A DNA stretch of 11,374 nucleotides. Origin: CAIZGX01 sp044349305 (GTDB lineage Bacteria > Bacteroidota > Bacteroidia > Flavobacteriales_D > Sanyastnellaceae). A program made the translations under genes and the position numbers. The notes beneath the pieces are model-generated. The model saw only the letters and a program-made list of their open reading frames with translations, ran no database searches and had not been told where the DNA came from. Shown in pieces: positions 4,731-11,091 of this stretch (its first letter is position 1; every line of letters starts with the position of its first letter). The stretch spans positions 1 to 11,374 of the forward strand of contig JBIKRF010000075.1 of the NCBI GenBank assembly GCA_044349305.1, given 5' to 3'.

Positions 4731-5327
4731 ATGAAGAACATTCTAAATAACGTTTGGTTAAAAGACAAATTGAACACTGAATTCTTGCAATTAAAACACG
4801 AGTTCAATCCTATTGAATGGGTGGAATCCTATTTCCTTTTTGAAGGTGAAAAAGGCTTGGGTATTTATTCGAAATGCATTGAATTGGAAGGGGCTCCACA
4901 CGTTGACGACAAATTAAACTTGCGGAAATTACTCACGGAAGAAGATTTAGTGAATCCGAATTTGCTACAAGATTTTTGCGCCTATTGGGCTTCGAATTGT
5001 GGGGGCTTCAATGGAAGTATTTCCTTTGTTAGTAGCACTGTTATTTCTCGCGAAGCCTTTCAATTTTTCATTGAAGAAACGGAACGAAAAAAAGAACAGA
5101 TTCGCTTGGAAGCACGGCGCAAGAACGCGCCCATTGTGCAGGAACTCGTTCGCCTTGGGCTTTCACCTATTCCTTCCAGTCATAATTCCGACACCTGGAC
5201 AGCGTCTTGTCTTTTCCATAAAGGCAAACACATCATGTGGGTTGACACGAAGAAGAATGAATGCCGCTGCGCGCATGGCTCCGGGATTATTGGTTATGAG
5301 GAGTTGAAAACTAAAAGCAGTATTTAA
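4731..5327 (+). CDS. Uncharacterised protein with degenerate CHC2-like zinc-finger motif at the C-terminus
   Basis: A 198-residue soluble protein, last of the three-gene cluster. The N-terminal 115 residues are helical and unfamiliar. A charged helix (FFIEETERKKEQIRLEARRKN, about 112-132) follows. The C-terminus holds ASCLFHKGKHIMWVDTKK and then ECRCAHGSG: Cys160, His163, Cys178, Cys180, His182. DnaG-type primase CHC2 zinc fingers read C-P-F-H, a strand-rich gap, then Y-x-C-x-x-C; here the first half and the spacing are close, but the final Cys position is Gly, with an extra Cys at 178 and a His at 182 that might substitute. That suggests a nucleic-acid-related role, by inference only. No primase catalytic (TOPRIM) domain is present. 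Array D begins 19 bases after the stop. Confidence 0.7.
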   Translation: MKNILNNVWLKDKLNTEFLQLKHEFNPIEWVESYFLFEGEKGLGIYSKCIELEGAPHVDDKLNLRKLLTEEDLVNPNLLQDFCAYWASNCGGFNGSISFVSSTVISREAFQFFIEETERKKEQIRLEARRKNAPIVQELVRLGLSPIPSSHNSDTWTASCLFHKGKHIMWVDTKKNECRCAHGSGIIGYEELKTKSSI

Positions 5328-5346
5328 ACAAGGGAAGAGAAGGGAA
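5328..5346 (+). repeat. Short purine tract of the GGGAAGAGA family
   Basis: GGGAAGAGAAGGGAAG follows the stop codon at 5327 and runs into array D. It is the same junction as at 3687-3695 read from the other strand, which indicates that the tract and the hairpin array travel as one composite repeat. Confidence 0.6.
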
Positions 5347-5403
5347 GAATGTTGCGGAGCAACGAATGCCCTTCGGGCGAATGCTTCGCGAATTTGCATC
5401 GCA
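5347..5403 (-). repeat. Mini-hairpin array D (reverse orientation)
   Basis: On the plus strand GAAT tetranucleotides at 5347, 5364, 5379 and 5390 punctuate three palindromes: GTTGCGGAGCAAC (5351-5363), GCCCTTCGGGC (5368-5378) and GCTTCGC (5383-5389). A further TGCATCGCA (5395-5403) follows. On the minus strand this reproduces the order of array B exactly: GCGAAGC, then the GCCC unit, then the GTTGC unit, each separated by ATTC. Loop bases differ between copies while arms pair, as expected if pairing is what is conserved. Confidence 0.88.
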
Positions 5404-5489
5404 CGAGGTACATTAGTTACTTCATCACCAAAGGTTTGATTGCAAAGCGATTGATTCGAAGAATTAATCTGAAAGATTGAGCCGAAGGT

Positions 5490-5543
5490 CTTACCCTCTC
5501 TTACCCTCTCTTACCTCTCTTACCTCTCTTACCTTTTCTTACC
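5490..5543 (+). repeat. Pyrimidine tandem repeat upstream of the DUF2461 gene
   Basis: Successive units CTTACCCTCT (twice, 10 bases), CTTACCTCT (twice, 9 bases), CTTACCTTTT and a final CTTACC. It is the cleanest tandem run of the CTTACC/GGTAAG family here and ends 52 bases before the ATG at 5596, so it may lie near that gene's promoter. Bases 5404-5489 between it and array D show nothing I can name. Confidence 0.8.
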
Positions 5544-5595
5544 TATTCACTATCATTGAAACATCGTTTGTACATTCGCCTTCAATCAAACATCC

Positions 5596-6288
5596 ATGCA
5601 AAAATCTATTCCCGTTTCTGTCTTTTCATTCTTGGAAGAACTAAAAGAAAACAACAACCGCGAGTGGTTCAATGAGAATAAAGAGCGATACCAAGAGCAA
5701 CACGGTTTGGTGGTGCAATTTGCAGATGAGCTGTTAGTAAAGATGAAGCAAGTAGATAACATTGAAACGGCAAGCGGAAAGAAATCGATTTTCAGAATTT
5801 ACAAAGACGTTCGATTTTCAAAAGACAAGTCACCTTATAAAACCAACATAGGCGGAGCTTTTACACGTGCCACCAAAGAACTGCGTGGCGGATACTACTT
5901 CCACATAGAACCGGGAAATTGTTTTTTAGGTGGCGGATTCTGGGGACCTTCTCCGGAAGATTTGAAGCACATTCGCATGCAAATTGCTGCCGATCCAGAG
6001 CCGCTTCAAGAAATACTTTCATCGAAAGAATTTATTTCAACCTTCGGCAAATTGGAAGGCGAACAATTGAAGACCGCTCCCAAAGGATTCGACAAAGAAC
6101 ACCCTGCCATTCAACTCATCAATTACAAACAGTTCTTGCTTGTCAAAAAATTCACCGACAAACAAGCGCAATCGGAAAAACACCTCGAAAACGTGTTCGC
6201 TACATTCCAAGCGATGCGTCCGTTTTTCGATTACATGAGTGAGATTCTTACGACGGATTTGAATGGAGAACCGCTGTTTTTAAAATAA
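5596..6288 (+). CDS. DUF2461 domain-containing protein
   Basis: At 230 residues, this is the typical full length of the DUF2461 (TIGR02453) family. Diagnostic stretches are visible in order: NNNREWFNENKERY at 19-32, IFRIYKDVRFSKDKSPYKTN at 65-84, GYYFHIEPGNCFLGGGFW at 99-116, and a late KQFLLVKKF near 178-186. The family is widespread in bacteria, including Bacteroidota, and also occurs in fungi; its biochemical role is not established. No signal peptide or membrane segment is seen, so the protein is probably cytoplasmic. The ATG at 5596 is the only sensible start, seven codons before the conserved Phe-rich opening. It is alone on its transcript as far as can be seen: a repeat tract lies upstream and a 61-base gap separates it from the lipoprotein gene. 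Confidence 0.93.
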   Translation: MQKSIPVSVFSFLEELKENNNREWFNENKERYQEQHGLVVQFADELLVKMKQVDNIETASGKKSIFRIYKDVRFSKDKSPYKTNIGGAFTRATKELRGGYYFHIEPGNCFLGGGFWGPSPEDLKHIRMQIAADPEPLQEILSSKEFISTFGKLEGEQLKTAPKGFDKEHPAIQLINYKQFLLVKKFTDKQAQSEKHLENVFATFQAMRPFFDYMSEILTTDLNGEPLFLK

Positions 6289-6314
6289 TAGTAAAGAAGA
6301 TTTTAATATTGACT

Positions 6315-6322
6315 TATTTTTG
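6315..6322 (+). promoter_or_regulatory. Candidate -7 box for the lipoprotein gene
   Basis: TATTTTTG matches TANNTTTG exactly and lies 28 bases before the ATG at 6350, implying a short leader. No clear TTTG is seen at the -33 position, so this is half a promoter at best. Confidence 0.3.
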
Positions 6323-6349
6323 ATAAAATAAATTCTTCATTCGCTGATC

Positions 6350-7066
6350 ATGAAAAAAATAATCCGTTTATCCCTCTTGAGCCTTCCAATTTTTCTCTCG
6401 AGTTGCCTAACCACATTTCAAGGAAATTTTTTCCAGTCGGGATTTTCAATTAATGATAGTGACTTTAAAATTATCAGAACTGAAAAGGGAAAAGCACAAG
6501 CTACATATGTTTTTGGAATTGGTGGAAATAAGCATGAGGGATTAATTCTTGAGGCAAAGCAAGACCTTTACAGTAAATGTAAACTTGAAAAAAACCAACA
6601 AATAACAAATATTACAACAGACAGTCGAAATGCTAACTTATATCCTTTTTTTATTAGGCATACAATTACCATTTCTGCCGATATCATTGAATTCTTCCCT
6701 CGAAATAACGTCTCCGACAATTCAATAAAAGTCACTGAAAAAATAGATTCCAATCAAACAAAAACCGCCCCAGTGCAAGAGGTGAAAAAGGTTTCGGAAT
6801 ACGAGAAATTTACTGATAAAATGCTTACGGCTATGAAGAATTCGAAAGATCTGAAAGTGAGTCAATACACTTCAATCGGTGAAGTTGCCAAGGGTGATTA
6901 TGTTAGAGTGAGCATTAATATTTCAGGATACAAGCAAACAATCATTGGTCGAGTTGAAGGTTTTTCTAAAAAAAATAACATTTCGATAGAGATTGAGCCT
7001 AGTCCAGGGGTATTCATGCAAGAAGAGCATCCTTTCAATTATTGCGAAAAAATAATTTCTTGGTGA
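6350..7066 (+). CDS. Lipoprotein with DUF6567-like domain
   Basis: A 238-residue lipoprotein: MKKIIRLSLLSLPIFLSSC is a type II signal sequence with Cys19 as the predicted acylated residue. Residues about 36-115 (QATYVFGIGGNKHEGLILEA at 50-69, a segment at 70-90, then TITISADIIEFF at 105-116) resemble the Bacteroidota DUF6567 lipoproteins, where a 'YxFGIGG' start and a 'TVTADIVDF' end are typical; function unknown. A charged, low-complexity linker (about 117-150) leads to a C-terminal region 160-238 with GDYVRVSINISGYKQTIIG at 182-200, which looks like a small beta-barrel of SH3 type. That second part goes beyond the usual family length, so this may be a two-domain fusion. Location would be the periplasmic face of a membrane. 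It converges with the Gre-like gene across 24 bases. Confidence 0.82.
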   Translation: MKKIIRLSLLSLPIFLSSCLTTFQGNFFQSGFSINDSDFKIIRTEKGKAQATYVFGIGGNKHEGLILEAKQDLYSKCKLEKNQQITNITTDSRNANLYPFFIRHTITISADIIEFFPRNNVSDNSIKVTEKIDSNQTKTAPVQEVKKVSEYEKFTDKMLTAMKNSKDLKVSQYTSIGEVAKGDYVRVSINISGYKQTIIGRVEGFSKKNNISIEIEPSPGVFMQEEHPFNYCEKIISW

Positions 7067-7090
7067 TAGAATCTAATTTGCTTATCCTTT

Positions 7091-7543
7091 TTAGAAAACT
7101 TTTAAAATCTTTCCAGATTTTCCATTCCACTGAAACACCTCTCCTGCTTGTTTTCCAAGCAAGGCAGCTCCGATGGGTGAAGATGCACTGACAACATAAC
7201 ATTCTCCGGCTTCGGTAGTTAGTTTTCCCAACGAGGTAATGACGTAAAACCAGCCTTCACTCGTTTCAACCAATGAGCCGCTTCGAACTTGATTGATAGA
7301 ATCTAGTTTAGAAGGTTTAAATCGCTCTAATTCTTCGCATTTACGATTGTGCTCTTGCATTTGCCTTCCCATCTTTTCCAATTCTAAATGCACTTGCGCA
7401 GCAGCAGTCTCGTGCTTATCTCCAGCAGAACTCTTCCCCTCTTGCTTGTTCGATTCCATTAATTCATTCCACGCCAATTGCATCTCTGCTCCTCGACTCT
7501 GAATTAAATTGAACAAAGCATTATAAACATCGATCTTCTTCAT
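7091..7543 (-). CDS. GreA/GreB-type transcription elongation factor-like protein
   Basis: A 150-residue protein. The N-terminal half is a coiled-coil-like helix pair with SSAGDKHETAAAQVHLELE (38-56), comparable to the acidic-tip region of Gre factors, which extends into the RNA polymerase secondary channel. The C-terminal half ends in VSASSPIGAALLGKQAGEV (118-136), the hallmark of the GreA/GreB C-terminal FKBP-like domain. Short Gre-like proteins of this length are common in Bacteroidota and often carry misleading names such as 3-oxoacyl-ACP synthase. The usual acidic pair of GreA is only partly recognisable (Asp42, Glu45), so RNA-cleavage stimulation should not be assumed. It may modulate RNA polymerase in another way. 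It is divergent from the 7630 gene across 86 bases. Confidence 0.85.
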   Translation of the reverse strand: MKKIDVYNALFNLIQSRGAEMQLAWNELMESNKQEGKSSAGDKHETAAAQVHLELEKMGRQMQEHNRKCEELERFKPSKLDSINQVRSGSLVETSEGWFYVITSLGKLTTEAGECYVVSASSPIGAALLGKQAGEVFQWNGKSGKILKVF

Positions 7544-7600
7544 TTTCTCTATATCTCTGATTACAAAAAACTTTCATAATGAACATACACAAGAATAATC

Positions 7601-7608
7601 TAGCTTTG
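7601..7608 (+). promoter_or_regulatory. Candidate -7 box for the 7630 gene
   Basis: TAGCTTTG matches TANNTTTG and lies 21 bases before the ATG at 7630. The -33 region offers only AATG at the expected distance, so support is partial. The leader would be about 15 bases and A-rich. Confidence 0.35.
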
Positions 7609-7629
7609 GCAAATTACTAATAAAAAAAA

Positions 7630-7902
7630 ATGTCACACGTATTAGCCATCCTAACCATTCACACAGACAACCTTCCTGAAAACTTTCAGGAAATAATCAA
7701 ACACGAACGTGAAGTTGTTGCCGCATGGAAAGCCGAAGGTTTTTTGGAACAACTGTTCCTTCGTCCAACCAGAAACGGAGCCATCCTGATCTTCAAGAAT
7801 CTAACGGAAGAAGAAGTCAATGAAAAGATGAAGACCTTACCTTTGTATCCATTGATGAAATCTTTGGAGGTGCTGCCATTAATTGCGGACACCGCAATTT
7901 AA
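7630..7902 (+). CDS. Muconolactone isomerase-like dimeric alpha/beta barrel protein
   Basis: A 90-residue protein with the layout of the ferredoxin-like dimeric alpha/beta barrel: strand (SHVLAILTI, 2-10), helix (PENFQEIIKHEREVVAAWKAEGF, 16-38), strand (EQLFLRPTRNGAILIFKN, 40-57), helix (TEEEVNEKMKTLP, 59-71) and a C-terminal strand (SLEVLPL, 78-84). Length, the A-x-W-K-x-E-G turn and the 'YPLMKSLEVLPL' ending fit the muconolactone Delta-isomerase-like or YCII-like families. A role in aromatic breakdown should not be inferred, because no catabolic genes are nearby. The ATG follows an A9 run. A purine-rich repeat starts right after the stop and fills the space to the converging gene at 8081. 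Confidence 0.7.
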   Translation: MSHVLAILTIHTDNLPENFQEIIKHEREVVAAWKAEGFLEQLFLRPTRNGAILIFKNLTEEEVNEKMKTLPLYPLMKSLEVLPLIADTAI

Positions 7903-7904
7903 AA

Positions 7905-8076
7905 GGTAAGAGAGGGGAAGAAAAGGTAAGAGAGGGGAAGATTAATACAAGTTAAGATAAGGGAAGACTTAATTGGTAAGAGAAGTTAAGAAGAGGTAAA
8001 AGAAGGGAAGATTAAATACTAGTTAAGATAAGGGAAGACTTAATTGGTATAAGAAGAGGTAAGAGAAGGGAAGATT
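7905..8076 (+). repeat. Purine-rich GGTAAGAGA repeat block in a convergent gap
   Basis: It fills the whole space between converging genes. Units such as GGTAAGAGAGGGGAAG, GTTAAGATAAGGGAAG and AAGAGGTAAAAGAAGGG recur. It includes an imperfect tandem duplication: a 70-base unit (7935-8004) and a 63-base copy (8005-8067), both starting GGGAAGATTAA and both holding GTTAAGATAAGGGAAGACTT; a third start, GGGAAGATT, lies at 8068. The shorter copy lacks an AGTTAAG-like segment. Confidence 0.85.
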
Positions 8077-8080
8077 TCTT

Positions 8081-8428
8081 TTATTCCAGTTTGGATTTTA
8101 TTGTGAGAATGGACTTATTGAGCATGAAGTGAATGTGTCGGCACTGCTTTTCGAGAGTGGCTGTTTTATCTTCTGAAACGTATTTCATTTCTTTGATAAG
8201 ATGAAGCCAATACAAAGTTTCCTTGCACTCTTTGAATGAAATGTACTGTTTGTTCAAGAAGTCTTTTTGGGAAATTGCTCCTTGTGATTCCGCTAGGTTG
8301 GCCCCAATAGATGTTCCACTTCGCGCGATTTGCTTCGATAAAATGAATTCTTTCTTTTCGTAAAGTTCATTTGCTAGCTTTAGAATACCAATTGCAAGCT
8401 CAGTTGCAACTTCGTTGATGTACGCCAT
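8081..8428 (-). CDS. Four helix bundle protein (S23 / 23S rRNA intervening-sequence protein family)
   Basis: A 115-residue all-helical protein. The family core is clear: LSKQIARSGTSIGANLAESQG at 30-50, KDFLNKQYISFKECKETLYWLHLIKE at 55-80, then a last helix 88-110. The family was first found encoded inside 23S rRNA intervening sequences of some bacteria, but most members are free-standing genes and no rRNA is nearby here. The molecular function is unsettled; the solved folds are pentameric four-helix bundles. I chose the ATG at 8428, behind AGAAAAAAG, over the TTG at 8443. Such genes are common in environmental Bacteroidota, often beside repeats; here the purine block at 7905-8076 touches its 3' end. 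Confidence 0.92.
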   Translation of the reverse strand: MAYINEVATELAIGILKLANELYEKKEFILSKQIARSGTSIGANLAESQGAISQKDFLNKQYISFKECKETLYWLHLIKEMKYVSEDKTATLEKQCRHIHFMLNKSILTIKSKLE

Positions 8429-8554
8429 ACTTTTTTCTGGCAAATCTCAACATCTAAATTCTAAAACTCAACAAACCCTTATGCCATAAACACCTGACAA
8501 ATCCCCTGCAAACCCTATCAACAGGGCTATTCATGATGAAATAACACGTTCAAT

Positions 8555-8592
8555 CTTACCATTTCTTACCCTCTCTTAACCTCTCTTCCCTT
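8555..8592 (-). repeat. Purine/pyrimidine tract at the 3' flank of the TPR-like gene
   Basis: On the plus strand: CTTACCATTT, CTTACCCTCT, CTTAACCTCT, CTTCCCTT. It is the same decamer family as at 5490-5543. On the minus strand it follows the stop codon of the 8595-9122 gene after two bases as a purine-rich stretch. The rest of the gap, 8429-8554, shows only a loose CCCTG / CAGGG inverted pair. Confidence 0.75.
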
Positions 8593-8594
8593 GA

Positions 8595-9122
8595 TTAACG
8601 ACGAACCATCTTCGGACTGGCATTCAACATCTTCTTCACTTGCTTGATGTCGTTTTTCAAATACCCTTTTGAATCCAACGCTTCTGCTTTCTTCAAATGC
8701 ATGGTCGCTGTCATTTTATCATTCTTGTTTCCAGACAAAACAGCAAGATTCAAATACACTGCTGCTTTATCAACGTCTTTCTTCAAACCAAGACGTAACG
8801 CTTCTTTGAACAAACGCTCGCTTTCAGAGAATTTGTTGGTTTGAACATCCATAGACCCTTTGATGAAAAAGTAGTATCCGCGTTGATTCTTCCACAACTG
8901 ATTTACCTTAATACGATCTAACCATTTGCGCGCCTTTTCAATCTTCTGCACTTGCATATAATAAAACACCAATATCATTCGCACACTGCGTGTGCACATG
9001 AATACCAATATGGCCGATGGAATAATCATGGCAATACCCCTACCCCAATAACCTTCGCTAAATAAAACAACGGTTAGAAAAACGCTCGAAAGCGCAAACA
9101 AAAACTTCACAGCATGATTCAT
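8595..9122 (-). CDS. Small membrane protein with possible TPR repeats
   Basis: A 175-residue protein. Two hydrophobic segments at about 5-22 (VKFLFALSSVFLTVVLF) and 27-44 (GRGIAMIIPSAILVFMC) should form a membrane hairpin. The soluble remainder has TPR-like helices: AYxF-type RGYYFFIKGSMDVQTNKFSE (81-100), AVYLNLAVLSGNKNDK (121-136) and MHLKKAEAL (141-149), with the alternating small/large residues of TPRs. It probably serves as a protein-interaction scaffold at the inner membrane; partner unknown. I chose the ATG at 9122, the first ATG after the reading frame opens; the upstream TTG at 9179 would add 19 residues unlike a signal. It is divergent from the TonB-dependent receptor across 73 bases. 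Confidence 0.72.
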   Translation of the reverse strand: MNHAVKFLFALSSVFLTVVLFSEGYWGRGIAMIIPSAILVFMCTRSVRMILVFYYMQVQKIEKARKWLDRIKVNQLWKNQRGYYFFIKGSMDVQTNKFSESERLFKEALRLGLKKDVDKAAVYLNLAVLSGNKNDKMTATMHLKKAEALDSKGYLKNDIKQVKKMLNASPKMVRR

Positions 9123-9127
9123 AATTC

Positions 9128-9135
9128 TAGGTTTG
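9128..9135 (+). promoter_or_regulatory. Candidate -7 box for the TonB-dependent receptor gene
   Basis: TAGGTTTG matches TANNTTTG and would give a leader of about 54 bases. No TTTG at the expected -33 distance, which would lie inside the divergent gene. Confidence 0.3.
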
Positions 9136-9140
9136 AAGTG

Positions 9141-9148
9141 CAAATGTA
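9141..9148 (-). promoter_or_regulatory. Candidate -7 box for the divergent membrane-protein gene
   Basis: On the minus strand TACATTTG matches TANNTTTG. The predicted start lies about 12 bases before the ATG at 9122, a short leader. No clear -33 TTTG. It is five bases from the plus-strand box at 9128-9135, so the two promoters would be back to back and could compete. Confidence 0.3.
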
Positions 9149-9195
9149 CGAAACGAATTGAAGTATATTCGCTCACCAAAATTTAATTGCCTAAT

Positions 9196-11046
9196 ATGAA
9201 AACTGCCAAGTATATTTTCATTGCTTTACTCACATCTTTTTCTCTTCAAGCATTTGCCCAACCCGAGAAAGTGAGTCAAAATTTACCCGCGATTGAGACC
9301 TATATTCTTGTTGGAGCAAACATTCAAGAGAAAAGGTTGAATGGAAACTACGGTAGAGATGTGCAAACCATTACGAAGAAAGACATTCAAGCGCTTCCAG
9401 TGAGAAGCGTGAATGAATTGCTGAGTTACGTATCTGGTCTCGACATTCGCGAGCGCGGGCCTTTCGGCGCGCAAGCAGACCTTTCCATGATGGGTGCGGG
9501 ATTCGAGCAATGCCTGATTCTAATCAACGGAGTTCCGATGCGCGACCCGCAAACCGGACACCACATGCTTAACCTTCCTGTAGACCTTTCGCAAATTGAA
9601 CGCATTGAAGTCATGAACGGAACAGCCGGAAGAATCTACGGTTCGAATGCTTTAGCCGGAGCTATTAATATTATTACTTCTTTGCCTAGAGCAGGATCTT
9701 CATTTGTTGAAACCTTCAATGCGACAGCTTCTTCACAAGAGGGATTTGTTGCAAACGGCATTCAAACCATGGCAGCTTTCGGTAAGGAAAAGTCACAGCA
9801 CAGCATTTCAATGGGACTGTTTAAAACAAACGGATACCGCTACAATTCTGCAAATGACCAGCAACGCATAAGCTATTTGGGTCGTGTGAATTTGAAGCGC
9901 AATAACACGTTGGATTTAATGGCTGGACATTTCAAAAATAACTTCGGCGCAAATGCGTATTATGCATATCCGTATGACAAAGACGCTGTAGAGGATGTAA
10001 ATACTTCTTTTGTTTCAGCGAAAGCAAATATCGTTGATGCCCGAAACATTTGGACTTTCAAACCCATTGTATACGCTCGCTTTAACAAAGACCATTATGT
10101 TCTTGTTGAAGAAGACCCAAGTTATTACGAAAACACACACAACAGCAAGGCTGCTGGAGTTGAATTGCATGCCACTCGAGCGAATAAATTTGGTCAGTTC
10201 GGTGTTGGTGCTGAAGGAAGAACTGAAATCATTCAAAGTACAAACCTTGGAGACCACTCGCGCTCGTTCTTAAACGTATACGGAGAACAGCGCTTTATGC
10301 TCGGAAAATTCAACACCACCCTAGGTGTGAATGCGCAATACAACACTGCCAATGGCGTAAGCTTCTTTCCCGGAATAGAAACCATTCGTCACTTTACAAA
10401 CAAATCGGCCATCTTCGCTAACGTGGGAACCGGTAATCGCCTTCCTTCTTACACCGAACTTTACTATTCCGATCGAGCCAACAGCGGAAACGATTCTTTG
10501 TTGGAAGAAAAAGCACGCAACTTCGAAGTGGGCTTCAAGAAATTTGGCCGATTGAATTTTACTGCAAGCGGGTTCTATAGAAGTATTTACAATGCCATCA
10601 ACTACACACGTTTAAGCGATACTGACAAATGGACTCCCTCGAATTTCACTACTGTAAATTTCTTAGGAGTAAACGCGCATTTACATTGGATGGCAGGAGA
10701 TAAAACTAACTTCAATGTTAATTATACGTATCTCGATGCGCAATTGGGAACAGAAAACGATGTGCAGAGCAAGTATGCACTTTACCACGCAAGACACCGT
10801 GTGAGTTTTCAATACCTCCAAAATATTACAAAAACATTTAGCACGAACCTAACCGTTCGCTACACCGAAAGATTCACTGGAATAAACTATACCGTTGTTG
10901 ATTTCCGAGGCATGTGGAAGCTGAATGAAAACATTACAATGAATTTCGACGTGACCAACTTACTTGATAGAAAATACATTGATCAAGGTTATATTGAAAT
11001 GCCAGGACGTTGGTACCGCTTAGGATTCCGTTTCAACATAAACTAA
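9196..11046 (+). CDS. TonB-dependent outer-membrane receptor (BtuB/CirA-like)
   Basis: This 616-residue receptor carries a signal peptide (MKTAKYIFIALLTSFSLQAFA, cleavage before Gln22). A possible TonB box lies near ETYILVGA (34-41). The plug domain spans about 54-162: VQTITKKDIQALPVRSVNEL, LILINGVPMRDPQTGHH at 107-123, IERIEVMNGTAGRIYGSNALAGAINII at 134-160. The remainder is a 22-strand-type barrel ending in NLLDRKYIDQGYIEMPGRWY and FRFNIN. The length of about 600 residues and lack of an N-terminal carboxypeptidase-regulatory domain set it apart from SusC-type receptors and put it with vitamin B12, siderophore or metal receptors. The substrate cannot be read from sequence: there is no SusD, ABC transporter or heme gene alongside. 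The start is the ATG at 9196; the TTG at 9187 is in frame but would disturb the signal peptide. Confidence 0.95.
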   Translation: MKTAKYIFIALLTSFSLQAFAQPEKVSQNLPAIETYILVGANIQEKRLNGNYGRDVQTITKKDIQALPVRSVNELLSYVSGLDIRERGPFGAQADLSMMGAGFEQCLILINGVPMRDPQTGHHMLNLPVDLSQIERIEVMNGTAGRIYGSNALAGAINIITSLPRAGSSFVETFNATASSQEGFVANGIQTMAAFGKEKSQHSISMGLFKTNGYRYNSANDQQRISYLGRVNLKRNNTLDLMAGHFKNNFGANAYYAYPYDKDAVEDVNTSFVSAKANIVDARNIWTFKPIVYARFNKDHYVLVEEDPSYYENTHNSKAAGVELHATRANKFGQFGVGAEGRTEIIQSTNLGDHSRSFLNVYGEQRFMLGKFNTTLGVNAQYNTANGVSFFPGIETIRHFTNKSAIFANVGTGNRLPSYTELYYSDRANSGNDSLLEEKARNFEVGFKKFGRLNFTASGFYRSIYNAINYTRLSDTDKWTPSNFTTVNFLGVNAHLHWMAGDKTNFNVNYTYLDAQLGTENDVQSKYALYHARHRVSFQYLQNITKTFSTNLTVRYTERFTGINYTVVDFRGMWKLNENITMNFDVTNLLDRKYIDQGYIEMPGRWYRLGFRFNIN

Positions 11047-11091
11047 AAGCACTCGAGCTATTGAGTTATCTTAGCAAGCAAGAACAACACT

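Noticed and set aside
7064..7305. The 12-base string TGATAGAATCTA at 7064-7075 and again at 7294-7305
   Set aside because: One copy lies inside the Gre-like coding region and no flanking similarity extends the match; probably chance.
7630..7902. Muconolactone isomerase-like gene as part of an aromatic-degradation pathway
   Set aside because: No other catabolic gene is present and the fold family is functionally broad.
8081..8428. Four helix bundle protein as a sign of a 23S rRNA intervening sequence
   Set aside because: No rRNA sequence flanks it; the family is usually free-standing.
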